This document shows positions 12,405 to 25,300 of a DNA stretch of 64,000 bases, piece by piece. The notes under the pieces are model-generated. The model was not told the DNA's origin and did no database searches. It saw only the letters and a program-made list of their open reading frames with translations. The position numbers were made by a program, and so were the translations under genes. Position 1 is the stretch's first letter. Each line of letters begins with the position of its first letter. Source of the DNA: Chondrosia reniformis (lineage: Eukaryota > Porifera > Demospongiae > Chondrillida > Chondrillidae); the NCBI GenBank assembly GCA_947172415.1, contig OX359194.1:2232001-2296000 (forward strand), given 5' to 3'.

Positions 12405-14080
12405 GAGGGACCCAAAAGTCAAAAATATATAAATATATGTGTGTGCTGATTGTATTACTTTACAATTGGTCTGGTTTATTCTATATATATATACAATTAC
12501 ATCATCACTCATGATCAATTCATGTCTTAAGTTTTCTATTTAAAGGGCTTGTAATCCCCTCTTTCTCATTATTCTAATGAAGACCTCTGGGTCGAAACTT
12601 TCAATTTTGTTATAAATACAATTGTTGCTGAGTCTCAATAAATTGAGATAGCTATACTGAACGCAACAAAAACCCCTATCACTTCATCAACCACTTTGAG
12701 CTAGCTATATACATTTCAAGACATATACCGTACCTGACATTTGATCCTGTGATATACCGCGTGTATAATGTATGGATTTCATATGTATAATTGTATATCA
12801 TACATAGTGAACCAAAAAATCATAGTTAACAATTAAAGTGAGTAAATGTCTTAATTAGATTGCTTAAGCATGGTTATAAAACAGCTCTATATTGCTAATT
12901 TTGATGTACTTCAACTTTAATGTACTGCAGCTTATAAATTTCATTGGCTTCATTAGAAAACATCTCCAAGAAGAAACATTTTCCAGTGGTATCCACTTTA
13001 ACATTGAAAGTGGTACTTGCAGAGAATCCACCATTTGTGGGTATATGATAAGAACCCCACATATCCTTGGGATAGAAGGTCAAGGTGACTTCCTCGCTGA
13101 AATGAGTTTCAGTTCTAACTCTTCCTCCACAATTACCTTGATTTACAATTGCAGCAGTAAGCTTTCCACTTGTAGCAGTACCAAAGTTGCAAGGAGCATT
13201 ATTGCTAAGATCATGCAAGTAGACTCCGTTGCATCTTCCAGATTCATCACATATACCGAACCAAAAGTCTGAGTCAGTGGTTGGTGGAACGGGTGCAACA
13301 AGAGATAGTGTTGCTTCAACCACAATCTCTTCTTTATCAGCACATTCATCGAGACATATTGGCACTCTAATGAGTCGTTCATAATTAAGATCAGGATCAA
13401 ACGTAAGAAGGGTATCAGTGGCAGTTGAAAGCTTGGTCACCAAGCTGTGGTGCAGCAACCAATTTGGTGTCATCAGCTTGCGATAGAGTAATGGTTGCCT
13501 TGAAGGGGTACAACAATCCTAAATGAAGTGATAGGGAGTATTTATTGCAATCATATTAGAATAATACTGAGATTATGCTGCAGTTGCTCAATAATCTCAG
13601 TATATATACTAGCAATCCTATATGTACAAAGTTAGTAATTTCAGAATTGTATTATATTTATAGAATTTGACATTTTCTACTTGTGTATGTCCAATATCAT
13701 AACATCAAAACCATATATACATTCTGCATTTTCTCCTATATCTTTATTGCTGAGTAGCTTACCATTTTGCAACAGTAGACATCCGTCAGGCAAAAACTAC
13801 AAAAGAGACCAGCAAATATTGTCAGTTTTGCAAATGTAAGCCTTTGACTGAATTTCAAGAACATTTCTCAAAATGAATGGAATCCTGATACAAAAGCAAA
13901 TGTTAACGGGTCTCTCGGATATAGTCAGCTCAAGATGTTTGTAGCCCAGAGGCAAGCCTATATATATATATATAGAACCGTAGATATAATAACCTACTAC
14001 ACTATGATATAACATGAGGCCGAGCTTAAGTAATTATTTTTGTAGGAAGTCCAATGCGATGGCACCAGCTGTAATGTTTT
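12405..14080. repeat. Segmental tandem duplication, unit 2
   Basis: This is the partner of 8970-10600, with the same order of 3' flank, gene, intron and 5' exon. Confidence 0.85.
12895..13864 (-). CDS. Secreted protein of unknown family, paralog 2
   Basis: Exons 13763-13864 and 12895-13518 join in phase 0 (AAAATG/GTAAGC donor, CATTTAG acceptor) to give 241 residues. The signal peptide begins MFLKFSQR and differs from paralog 1 by only a few residues, as does the mature domain (for example NGVYLHDLSNN for NGAFLHDLSNR, GGRVRTETHF for GGRVITETHF). All cysteines of the mature domain are conserved, and both reading frames remain fully open, which suggests that both copies are functional. Paralog 2 has three extra codons just after the splice junction. 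The family is not recognised. Confidence 0.75.
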
Positions 14081-14930
14081 GCTATATGGTATAATAAAGA
14101 ATCCATACATGAAACTAATTACTGATATATATATTGCAAGCAGTGCGGTCTATCAAAGCCAACTAACTTTTAATTATAGAGACTGCCCTCTACACTGTGT
14201 TTACAATTTAGTAATTGATCAGGCTTCAATAGGCAATGGCAATTAGAGCGTAGGAACCATGTGAGCAGTGCATATGCATGGGGGATGTTTCACTGCCTCC
14301 TGATAAGCTTATACCAGAAAACCGCAATAACAAGACATTGTAGCAACTTGTTTATAAACCAACTATTATAGGATGGTTCTGATTATTGAGGGAATAAATA
14401 ACTGATGGCCATTTCAAAGCTATAAGTTGCTTGCCAGTTACTATGAGGAATTGAATTTTTGATAGATTGTCCTATTTGAACATTAAATTGACTTGTATTT
14501 TGCCAAATAGAGTTTAATGTACATACGTACGTATATATGACAGATCAAATCCATACATCTTTCCCTTTGACAACTTCTATATACACATATAGCACCCATT
14601 TCAAGGGAGAGAAGATGCAACTTTGATTTGCTGACAATGCATAAATATCATAAAAAGGTCACAAAGAATCCTTTTAAAGAAGCCATGTATATATAAGGAA
14701 GCTAATTAACCATTTATATACGTAAATGCGCATGATTATACAGTACTATCTCTATGTACATAATTCAATTACTAAAATTCAATTACTGATCCTGAAATAT
14801 GATATGCATGGCTGCATAAGCAACTTGCAAATTTCCCCATCAATCAATAAAATATGTATACATACGTACGTATATATATCTGTGAATTTCTAACCTTGCA
14901 TAGTATTACACTCCATTAATTGTTACAAAG
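14081..14930. other. Intergenic region upstream of the three-repeat secreted gene
   Basis: No coding signal is seen. The region is AT-rich with several TACGTA clusters, and it presumably contains the promoter of the gene that starts at 14931. Confidence 0.5.
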
Positions 14931-16205
14931 ATGAAGATAATTGTGTTAACAGCTCCTGTCATCCTTCTAAGTTGTATAATATCAGTCAAAGGAGCTACTC
15001 TAACAGTAAAGGGGCGCCCTAATGAAGAAATTAATACAGATACTGATGTTGAAGTTGTCTGTATCCATCCTAACATATCTGCTCTTCTTGAAGCTTTGGA
15101 ATATATGAAGGTAGACTTTGAAGTCATCCAGGGATTTATAGACAGTGGAAGTAAAGGTAATGAATTAATATTTGAAACTAAAAAAGGAGTTAATTGCAAA
15201 GGCTATGATGTGATAGAAATAATCATTGGGAGTATTACACCTGACCAACCAATTGCAAGCTACAGACGAAAGTCTTCTCTAGGCTGGGGACTGAAGTCCT
15301 ATTGAATGGCAGACACTGTGAACTTCCAGTCATCCAATGTGACAAAAAATTACAAAATAACCACAGACTGCTGCTTTGCCTTCTTTATAGTGGTACTCAG
15401 TTTAGTATATACTTCTGTAGAGAGTTTGTATGACTTTCTTTAACTTAACTTAATCCACTGCGAGCAACAAGTGTGGTTTCTACATTGTTAGGGTTTCATT
15501 ATTCAGTGTTGAATAATTACTCAAAACAGCACCATATCCCATGTATCTTATATTATTTATTTCCTTTCCCACCTGCATATAAGGTTATTTCCATTCATTT
15601 GGTATTGTATAAGTGAAATTAATCTGAGCTATCACAAACACATATCTGCAGGTATCAAGTCAGGACAGAAAATTGCTCTAAAGTACCCGAAGGAATGGAA
15701 TACATGGTTAAACTGTGCTCCAAATCCTTGTGCAAAAGGTGTTTGCCCCAAGGAATTCTTCTTTGCTGACAAGATTGGGTGCTGGGGGGAAATATTTCAC
15801 ATATACAATGAGCATGGTGGAAATATCTTGGTGGGTGATCGAGTAGGTCTGTACTTTCCGCACGGCGGAACGTGGTTAGGATGTGCTCCTGAGGATGAAT
15901 GTCATAATACTCCAACTTGTCCTGGGGTGCCTAACACAAGGACAGGATTTGAAAGTAGTGCCAAGTGGGACCAATGTTATGGAGAGGTGTTCAGGATCTA
16001 CACTGCTACTAAAGGCTACGGTCAGATCATCGAAGACCAAGATGCCATTATGCTCCAGTATGTTGCAGGAGGCAACTGGTTGGCTCTATCTGGTAATGGC
16101 AACTTGGCAAACAAGCAACCCTGTCCAGGGAAAGCCCCTCCTTCTTATTCCAAATATGAAGATTGCTGGGGTGAGGTGTTTATCTTGAAAGCAATTAATT
16201 TCTGA
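14931..16205 (+). CDS. Secreted three-repeat (beta-trefoil-like) protein
   Basis: The best model joins exon 14931-15156 (donor AAAG/GTAATG, phase 1) to exon 15652-16205 (acceptor CTGCAG), giving 259 residues. The N-terminus MKIIVLTAPVILLSCIISVKG is a clear signal peptide. The second exon holds three similar units ending in CWGEIFHIY, CYGEVFRIY and CWGEVFILK; each unit has a pattern of a G-x-x-I/V-hydrophobic strand, a glycine turn, W-L, then CAP- or CPG-type cysteine motifs. Threefold repetition of this length is consistent with a beta-trefoil lectin-like fold, but that fold is inference and I do not recognise the family. The first exon reads open for another 50 codons to a stop at 15305, so an unspliced short form or a donor near 15231 (GGGA/GTATTA) is possible. 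A poly(A) signal AATAAA lies at 16406-16411. Confidence 0.7.
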
Positions 16206-17119
16206 GACTAGAGAACAGTGTGAAAAGGTTTAGAAAATATCAACTTTGCTTTAAAGGAACTTCAAATCCCATAAAAATAGCTGCTGACTTTTATATATTA
16301 TTATGAATATAATGATTTTTGCATGCTACTCTATACACACATGTATGCTAGAATTACATCTGACATCACATCCATCGAAGGACTATAAACTGTACATGTA
16401 TGTGAAATAAAGAGGTTCGGGGAGTCCGTTATAAGAGAGGATATGTATACAGAAATGGATGTTCATGTTAACAGTGTAATGGAGAGTGCTTATATGTAGA
16501 TTTGTAGCTTATAATGGACACTGCTTATAGAGGTGGAGCTTATAATTGAAGTCAATTTAACGATATACTTCAGGGTTACCGTCCACAACCACTGAATTAC
16601 TAATGTAGTGAGCAGTCCTAAAGGGTTATAAACTGTAAAGATCAGTGAAATAATGCGTGTCCACAGAAGAATTATATACTTTAATGATATCATTTTCAAA
16701 AGAAGATAACTACATGTATAAGCTTCATATTTTAATTATGTAATATACACATCAATCAAGGAAGATATATAAATGCTGCTTTATCATTTCCAACAAATGT
16801 TCTAATTCTTAAAATATGGACACAGAATCTATAGGAAACTGGGAGAAAGTTAGTGTGTACACATGATCAGCACCTGATCCATTGATCCTTAATTACGTAG
16901 CTCCATATATGGTTAAAATGGCTATATTATTTAAATGTACACATGATATCCTAATCTTTGCAGCTCTATAAAGTGCATTCCAGAATATGTACAGTCTGCA
17001 GGATCTGCAACTATAAAAGCATTCGATTTTGAAAAACGATTAAGTTAAAAAATATAATCAGTTATTCTTGAAGAACAACCTAAGACAGCTAAACCTATAT
17101 ACAGTGTGGGGTACAGAAG
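16206..17119. other. Intergenic region
   Basis: It holds the 3' flank of the three-repeat gene and the upstream region of the fibrinogen-domain gene. 16420-16660 contains partial inverted repeats built on CTTATA/TATAAG words. No gene is recognised. Confidence 0.5.
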
Positions 17120-18472
17120 ATGAAGAATTTTATTTCATTATTAATGGTCTTATCAAGCAGTGCAGTTCATTCTAAGTCTTTGAGTGCCTCTCCAAACAAT
17201 CCATCGAAATGTACTGAAACTCTATCAAGTGCTATAACTACAGTCAATAACTTAAGAAGAGATCTTGGTGACCTTAGAAGAGACCTTTTGGCAGGTGTTA
17301 CAAATGGCTCAGGCATGTATTCTGTATATTGTATATGTATATATGCACATAAGCTTAAGTCCCTAGGAAATTGTATACAGTATTACATCTATGCCATAAT
17401 CTGCCCATACAGTTATATATAGACATGCATATGATCCTTGAGATTGTATATATCATACAATGATAGGCTATATAGGAGCTGTCATAAAAGGTATTATATT
17501 CCAATAATACAGTTGCAGGTTACCCTTCATATCCAAGAAACTGTTATGATGCAATGGTCAGGGGTTACACTGTGTCAGGTGCTTATGCCATACAACCAAA
17601 CACTTCTAAACCTCCAGTTGTTGCATGTTGTGACATGGACACTGATGGAGGAGGATGGACTGTCATACAAAGAAGAGTTGATAACTTTAACTTTCGACGT
17701 AACTGGGAATATTTTGCTACAGGGTTTGGCACTCCGTGTGAAAGTGCATGGCTTGGACTAGAGAACATTCATCAGCTTACTGAGACTGAGGATACGCCTC
17801 CTCAGTTACGTGTTGATCTTGAGGACTCTGCAAACAACACTGCATTTGCTAAATACAACAACTTCTACGTTGCAGGTTCAATGTCAACATATACATTATT
17901 TCTCAATGGATACAATAATGACAGCACAGCTGGAAATGCTCTCATTAATAGCAATGGTAAGGGAATTGTATGTTTGTGCATACCGTATATCGGGATATGA
18001 ATGCGAGAGTAAATCAATATGTGTCAAAAGATTGCAATTCAATTCCTGCTATACAGTATATATATGTAAATAAGTGGGATGCATGTACCTATATATACAG
18101 CCAATTTCTTAATGGAAAAATAGATAAATTTATCTATAGCATTAAAATTAGTGAGGTTTTTATACATGTAATTCACAATATAGCATCTACGTATACATGT
18201 ATATAGGTCAAAGGTTCAGCACAAGTGACCAACTCGATAGTGTTGATAAAAGACGCTGTGTTCAGTTATGGGGTGCATTCTGGTACTACACTTGTATCAC
18301 TTTTGATGAGATTCAGACCAATCCAAATGGACTATATCAAACAAATGGCTTTGGCATACAATGGTTACCTTGGCAAAATAGTACAAAACCACTGAAGAGG
18401 ATTGAATTGAAAATTAGGCCTACAATTGCTGGTTGTTCTCCTACCACTATAAATCCAGCTGGGTCACTGTAA
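17120..18472 (+). CDS. Secreted fibrinogen-related domain protein
   Basis: Three exons, 17120-17312, 17519-17956 and 18207-18472, encode 298 residues. Residues 1-18 form a signal peptide (MKNFISLLMVLSSSAVHS). A short helical linker with repeated LRRDLGDLRRDLL follows, probably for oligomerisation. The fibrinogen C-terminal domain starts at YPRNCYDAMVRGYTVSGAY, then CCDMDTDGGGWTVIQRR, AWLGLENIHQLT, and near the end CVQLWGAFWYYTC, GIQWLPW and RIELKIRP. Such domains in ficolins, tachylectins and FREPs bind acetylated sugars and act in recognition; the ligand here is unknown. Intron 1 appears to be GC-AG (CTCAG/GCATGT ... TTGCAG/GT), the only junction that restores the frame. All introns are phase 1. 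The C-terminal tail after the domain is extended by about 16 residues. Confidence 0.85.
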
Positions 18473-19846
18473 TAATCAATGGCTGGATAACCCAATTAAT
18501 ATGTATTATTTAATTAAAATAATTAATTAATAATTAGCAAATAGTGATTGATTTTGGTCATCTAAAAGGTGAAAAAAAATAATATGTTATATATTACTAA
18601 TATGAATGTACAGATGTTTCATCATCCTGCAGTCCGCACTATACATACGTATATAATTACTACACAACATAAGATATACATATTCCTTCTTTATTATTAT
18701 TATAGTAGTTGCACAGTTGACCATTGGAATGCACTAAAACCTATAATTAGGATTACTTCTACATGTGTATCATTATATGACACTACATAGCATTCGGCTT
18801 TAATACAACATGAGTAATTGAATTGTCTTTTTAAGTATGAGTTCCCTGGTAATAGAGAAATTATATATCACGAATGCTTAAGCTTAATTTATATAATGGA
18901 TCTAGTGCTGCATGCTTGCAGTCTCTGTGTACTTTACTATATATATATACTTCGTATATATATGTGTGCACATGTGTGTTATGTAACATATATATATAAA
19001 ATATACGTATTAGGAACGTACAATGTGACATGCATATGATTACCAGTCTGAAGTGATTGCACTGAGTAGCTACGTATAGGAGTATATATATATATATATA
19101 TATATATTAACTTGCACTGTATATATATAGGACTTATTAGGTATCTGAACATGGGGACAACAAGCTGAAGTACGTATATAGGAATGGTGCACGTCAGAAT
19201 TTGTCAGCCATCGATGTACGTATATATATAGCAACCTCTTATTATTACGTGTACAGGTTTCACTATCAAAATTGCTGTTCTTTCTCTCATTTATATATGT
19301 TAATGAATTTAAAAGGTTCCCTCTTCATAGCAACTTTACATAAGAAGTACAGTTGAATGTCGTACTTTTTTGTTTCATTTACACATTTCACTCTATGATA
19401 ATTACAATAATACAAAAAGCTAATACATTTATATAAAATACATAATCAGTGAATAAAAAGTGAATAACAGAAATCAAATGAAATATTATAATTATGAAAT
19501 TATAGTTAAACAGATCTACAAGTATATAGACAAAGTACAGTATAATTCTAATTTCTAAAAACAACACAAAAAGGGAGAAAAGATGAATTATTGCTAAATA
19601 AAAATCATTACAAGTATATAACTATATAAAAAGCTTCAGCTATTGAATTAGTTCAGCATGTTTTATATATAAGTCTTAGTCATGAAGGTAGCATTTGCCT
19701 TAGTCCATATAAAACTCCAACTGCTATTCCTGATATAGCAACCGCGACTGAGTCTTTGCCAATGGAATTTTGGAATTCAGCCTGAAGATGCATGGAGACA
19801 TATGGGTGATTCTGGTACGTATATAGCACATAAATGCATACCATTA
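18473..19846. other. Gene-poor AT-rich region
   Basis: No coding region is supported. It contains a TA dinucleotide run at about 19082-19107 and many TATATA and TACGTA clusters. Confidence 0.6.
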
Positions 19847-20152
19847 GATGGGTTTCATGGCAATTAAATGCGAATTGCGAGTTTTGATTCCAATCGCACT
19901 TTTTGGAATCGCAAAGTAATCATCGTACTTTGGAAGTGGTGGGAATGAGTCTCCTACGTTATCTAATTAAAGCATTTGTCTGCTTCCAACAGTCTCCGAC
20001 AACAGAAGAAACAGTCTGCCATCTCATGTTATCGAAGAAGCAAACAAATCGGAATCGAAGTTTGAATTTGAATATAAAACGCAATTATTGAACTCGCAAT
20101 TGGTCCTGGAAGTAAATAACGCAATTACTTAACCCGCAATTAAAACCCATCC
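19847..20152. mobile_element. Short element with GATGGGTTT inverted termini
   Basis: The left end reads GATGGGTTTCATGGCAATTA and the right end is the approximate complement (TTGCGGGTTAA... on the other strand starts GATGGGTTTTAATTGCG). Inside, AATCGCAAAGT and CGCAATT words occur repeatedly in both orientations. The size of about 300 bp and lack of coding suggest a MITE. Confidence 0.6.
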
Positions 20153-23100
20153 TATATAAGTACCCTACACAAGTATCACGTATGTACAAGTACGTACATC
20201 CTAAGTCCTATGTGATGAGTAAATGCGGTAAAGCATGAGATGTGCAGGTAGACAACTACGTATTAAATTTAGGAGCATTATTCAGGCACCGAGCTTCACT
20301 ACAGAGGTAAAATATATTGTATAATAGAGAACATGAAATGATATAGAGTAGTTGTCACAAAATAATCCTAAAGGAATTACTGTAGCTGTAGCTCAACAAT
20401 TATTAACTAATAAAGAACATATACACATATTTGTATATAATATTACAGTAAGGATAATAATGAATGTAGAATAGGGATGATAGCCTATACATAATGTATA
20501 TGGTACAATAGGGATTTTAGCAGTGCCCAATACGTATGTTTCTTTTCTCCCAATTATAATTCTAAACTTCTATACTACATACGTATGCTCAGGAACTACA
20601 CCTATGAATGTATGTATATGTGGTACAATAGGGATATTAACCTACGTATGTACATATGTTATACAGTAGGGATACTCCTCAGAAATTTCCCTTCACCTCT
20701 GGGTAAAGCTTACATTCCAAGAAAACCCACAAATCAGTCAATTATTACTAATAAGTATATACAGTTTCCAATTTCCCTTTACTGTCCATTAACCCACAAG
20801 CAAAACAGGAAATCATGTAATTGGTTGTATGCGGTGCATTATGATATACGTAGAAATAGATACGTACACCAATCTAATTTTCCACTCGGTTAGTGCTATT
20901 TCACTTGCATAAAACTAACTTAATATGGTCTTGGGCTATGCATGCATCTCTGGCACAGTGGAGAAGAAGAAGAAAGAAAAAAAAAGTCTCCAGGACCTGT
21001 ATCTTCACCCAAAGCTCTCACTAGGTTTAGTTCCCTATAGGCTTTTTAACAGAGTAGGCATAGCATGTAGGAAAATGGTGTATTAGGTTTTTTCATCTCC
21101 CAAAAATATGTTATCCTGATCTGGCAGACTAAGGTTGTATTGTTTAATACATTTATAAATGAGCTTTAGGTCTTTGAGACCTTACTTTCTACAGTGTTGT
21201 CCAGTATTTGTACATGCACAAAAACACTCAGTATATCAATGATTCTAATTGGTCACTTTAGTCTGCAAGTTGCATACAAATATATACACAAAACTTGGAC
21301 TAACACAGTACACATACATATATACCTATGTATATATATGAACTCTTTAAATGCTAAAAGGCATTCTAATTGAAATACCAGAGGTGATGGAGCTTGCGAT
21401 TGGTAATTACTTTAATATCTCACACTAACTGGACATTACTTCCAAATAAAGTGAAATATGTAAATTGATGTCATCAGTGGTAACTCAACAGTAATACATA
21501 CTGTTTACTTTGCATATAATTGACTATAGAGACTTACAAGAAAATTTGTGAGTAGATACCACTATTAACCATACACCTGCCACAATTAGGGCTTCTTTTC
21601 AGAAGAAATGACATCTTCAGAAGAAGAAACTATTTCGGTGAAATGTATGCAAGTAATCAAGAAGTACCAAAAAGTACCAAAAGATGTACCAAAAAGTAGT
21701 AATGAAATTCATTATCTCATGAATATCATTAATAATACTATCACTACAGATACCAGGGAATTACCTTCACAGGGGAATATACAAAGTACAGGTACAGGAA
21801 CTGATAAGTAGCAATTACACGCAACCACTGAAACTGGAACAAGGTCGATTACAAAATCGGTTGCCAATAAAATTACCAAAACATCTGATTGTTCAAGGAT
21901 CAAGTTTTGACTGACTAGTCCACTCCCTAAGTATGAAGAGTCACACCCATTGCTAATGAGACTAATGAATAAGTATAACATTCCATCACGTCTGTTACAT
22001 GCTGCTAAATATACTTGTATGGTAAGAAGAAATCACATCTAAGTCACCAGGGAATGAATATCTAAGAAATACTTACAGTTTAAGAGTGCCACCTATTTAA
22101 ACACATTTATGAATGTCTTACTGTGTATATTCAACAATACAGTGTGATGAATGTATCTAATTAATATATAAGTTATCATATGTGTATCAGTAAAGCATAT
22201 CAGAATAGCAAGACTGTTATCTAATGAACAACATATATTTAAGGCTCTCACTAGAGACATGTCTTCTAGCCAGTGTGCAAAAGATAAAATTAGTTGCATT
22301 GCTAGCCTAACACTGTGATGGATGATCAATTAGGAATTTCCTAATACAGCGCTATGTATCTATGCTGGCACATGCTTCAACTGCATGTAAGCAAATGGTA
22401 GTAAACAACTGAACAGGCAATCTGACACACATGGCAGTACATTAGTTAGTACATACTGTATGTAGCTACTGTAACTGAATGTTATAAGGTATGTACATAC
22501 GTACGTATGTACGTAGATATGTGAGACTTGCCAACTGAGCAAATAAAAAATAGATGTAACAAGCAAGAAATGTGAATGCATTGATATTCATAAGTACAGA
22601 CTATAAGTGTAAGTGCAGCCACATCTTTAAAGAGTCTATTAACCTACGTAGTAGAATCTATTTTCAGTTTTACAGAAGTTTTGAATGCATCGTTAATTAC
22701 CAACTAAATATATATTAAGCCATCGTAGTACAGCTAAGTAACAAGAATTGCACTCCATACCTCTTCATCTACATCATCCATTGTTACAATCAGTCAGCCT
22801 AAACTTAGGATACGACTCAGTGGATAACATTGACAGTCAATTAATCACACATACGTACGTATGAACATATATATTGGAAATGATAATGGTTTCTTCTAAC
22901 TCAGTTAAACTTTCTTTGAAAGGAATCATCTATTCGAGCATCTAAAGATGACCCTAAGGACAACACTCTGACAAGAAGATCAATCTAAAAATTATGTCTT
23001 TAAACACTTTAAACAATCTCGTATTGACTCCTTTTAGAGATCATACAACTGCACATATGTACATACCTATGTATGTATGTATGTATATTTACAATACTAC

Positions 23101-23158
23101 TACTGCATGTACTAGCAGACATGTACAAAACATCTACCATATTTCAACAATTAACATG
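20153..23158. other. Gene-poor region with decayed repeats
   Basis: No gene is supported. 20945-21085 is an inverted copy of the interspersed family best seen at 28410-28650. 22910-23040 is a decayed foldback copy related to 5034-5163. A minus-strand ATG followed by six codons and a GTATGG donor near 22760-22780 could be a first exon, but no partner exon was found. Confidence 0.5.
20945..21085 (-). repeat. Interspersed repeat family (GGGAACTAAACCT type)
   Basis: On the minus strand it carries, in order, CATGCTATGCCTACTCTG, CCTATAGGGAACTAAACCTA and GAGAGCTTTGGGTGAAGATA, then a CTTCTTCTCCACTG segment. The same order occurs at 23160-23360, 25110-25290, 25930-26005, 28410-28650, 31735-31860 and 58868-58965. 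Confidence 0.75.
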
Positions 23159-23365
23159 CTACATCCACTTTAGAGTAAAAGGCTTATAGGGAACTAAATC
23201 TAGTGCGAGCTTTGGATGAGAATACAAGAGTTTTCGCCTTCTTCTTGTCCACTGGGCCAGGCAGCTGAGTCTGGGAATTCCACCCTTCATCAGTGACCCT
23301 TGGAATCCTTGTCTCCTTGCCCGTACTATAACAATATGATATAATACTTCCTTTTCCCATAGACT
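23159..23365 (+). repeat. Interspersed repeat family copy
   Basis: It contains TATAGGGAACTAAATCTAGT, GAGCTTTGGATGAGAATACA, a CTTCTTGTCCACTGGG segment and CACCCTTCATCAGTGACCCT in the family order. The open frame on the opposite strand is a by-product of this repeat. Confidence 0.75.
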
Positions 23366-24048
23366 AGCTTCAGCTGAAATCAAGGAATATCCTACATATT
23401 TGCTGCTTGTCTCATTCATACTGAATGTAGGTAAATCATATACTGTATGGCTGGCCTCCGCAATAGTTTATTATTAAAAGTGCATATATCCGTCTTTGAC
23501 AAAAAATATAATTCAGCTAATATTCATTGGAACAACAGACAAACATTTCACAAGTTTCTGTCCTTCAACTCAACAGAAAACATGTAGGAATCAATTAATT
23601 AATTTAATAAATAAATAAATAAACAATTAATTGGAGATAGGACTATAAACGACTTGTATATTATACCTATGAATAGGAGTCTACTCTTTAAAACTACACT
23701 ATATACATTATAAAAGTATAAAAGTTTGAAGTAAATCGGTTCTTAAGGAAACAAATGATAAATTGATGCAGTTAACACATAAATTGTATGAGCCTGGTTG
23801 TAGGGAATAGTTTGAACATGTAACCGCAGTTAGCATCCATTGGGAAATGGACAAAATATTAAAGATATATGTCAAGAGAGTTGAAAGACAGTAATTCTTG
23901 AAATGTGATATCAAATTATTAATTAATGCTGTGGTTTTTATCCTTCTCAACTGAAATATTAAATTGTTCTATCTTAATATCCATAATTACTTGCAATCAT
24001 GTCTCATACCCCACCTTAAAGGAGAGCTTAATCAAGTTAAACAGCATA

Positions 24049-24149
24049 CAAGGCCTACATGTGACTTATCAGTGCTGCATACAAGGCCTACATGTGACTT
24101 ATCAGTGTTGCATACAAGGCCTACATGTAACTTATCAGTGCTGCATACC
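24049..24149. repeat. 33-bp tandem repeat, three copies
   Basis: The unit CATACAAGGCCTACATGTGA followed by CTTATCAGTGCTG is repeated three times with single-base changes. Since 33 is divisible by three, it yields open frames on both strands that are not genes. Confidence 0.95.
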
Positions 24150-24668
24150 ATGCATTGAATATTCACACAATCAGCAGTATTAGATGACCCAAACATGCGA
24201 ACAGTAAGTTCAAAATTGCTTTTTAAAGTGTCTTTATGTAGTGTATCTGTGGTTTTCAATAAAAGTACTACATACGTACAGTATATGTGTTTTGAATTGC
24301 GAACAATTAGAAATTTACTAAATATTCAAGAAACAATAGATGTTGTGAAAGCATTACTTTCTCAGGCCTGTTGGATTATAACTAGTTCGTCATTAAATGT
24401 CTAGGAGGAGATTCACTTGGAGACCTACCATGTAACATCAACATAACAAATTAAAGTAAAAAGCTATACGTCAAGAAATGCTTTGACTGATTTGAAAAGG
24501 ATGTTATTTAAAATATAAGATACATATAGTTACTATATACGTACAAAGTATTGCAAATATTGGCATAGAAAATGGAAAAGTTAAGTATGTCCATTGGAAG
24601 GATTACTGGATGTAGGGAAAACTATAGCAATTTCATATAAAAGAATACTATCGACGTACATTACTTAA

Positions 24669-24838
24669 TGTAGGGCTGCATAGAGAGGGGCATTTGCTAG
24701 GATTGAATTTGCCCCCCCCTTTCCCTCCCTTTTGGGAACCCCCTAAACTTCTTTGACACCCTCATACCATTGCCCCCCTAAATTTTGAATATTTTCAGTT
24801 TGCCCCTCTGATCCCAAGTAGTTCTGCATACAGCCCTG
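24669..24838. mobile_element. MITE with AGGGCTGYATR termini
   Basis: The left end AGGGCTGCATAGAGAGGGGC is mirrored by the right end, whose complement begins AGGGCTGTATGCAGA and contains AGAGGGGCA. The core has C-rich tracts on the plus strand. There is no coding capacity. Confidence 0.65.
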
Positions 24839-25104
24839 ACATAAGTATATACATACCTACATATACGTACATGTACATTTGTACAATTAATAGCTGTTTT
24901 CTAAGCATGGTAGACATATGATGTATGATGTGGAATGGCTAAAGATCATTCTCATTTCAAGGTTAAGGCTATAGGATGGCTACACACACGTGGGACGATA
25001 AACAAATGGCCGCCATATATTATAAAAAGTAGTGTTGGAACAACAATCACTCCAATCTGTTAAATTAACATTCTAATTTATGAATAACCTAATACAACAT
25101 ACTA

Positions 25105-25300
25105 AATCTACTTTAGAGTCAAAATGCCTATAGTGAACCCAAGCTAGTGAGAGCTTTGGATGAGGATATAAGAGTTTTCTCCTTTTTCCTCTTCTCCAAC
25201 AGGCCAGAAAGCTGTTTCTGGGAATTAAACCCTTCACCAGTGACCCTGGGTGATTATGTTAAAAGGTTCTCCTTGCTTTAGCCACCGTACAAATTATCAA
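25105..25300 (+). repeat. Interspersed repeat family copy
   Basis: GAGAGCTTTGGATGAGGATA, the CTTCTCCAACAGGCC segment and ACCCTTCACCAGTGACCCTG occur in the family order. A related GATGAAGACCTTCGGGTTGA segment lies nearby at 25472-25530. Confidence 0.7.

Noticed and set aside
20585..20893. 102-codon plus-strand open frame
   Set aside because: No start context, domain, splice partner or codon bias; AT-rich low-complexity surroundings.
21608..21811. 67-codon plus-strand open frame after a TTTTCAG acceptor-like site
   Set aside because: Composition is lysine-, asparagine- and threonine-rich without any recognisable motif, and no neighbouring exons could be joined.
24032..24259. Open frames on both strands and a CRISPR-like look
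   Set aside because: Three direct 33-bp repeats without spacers in a eukaryotic genome; a simple tandem repeat.
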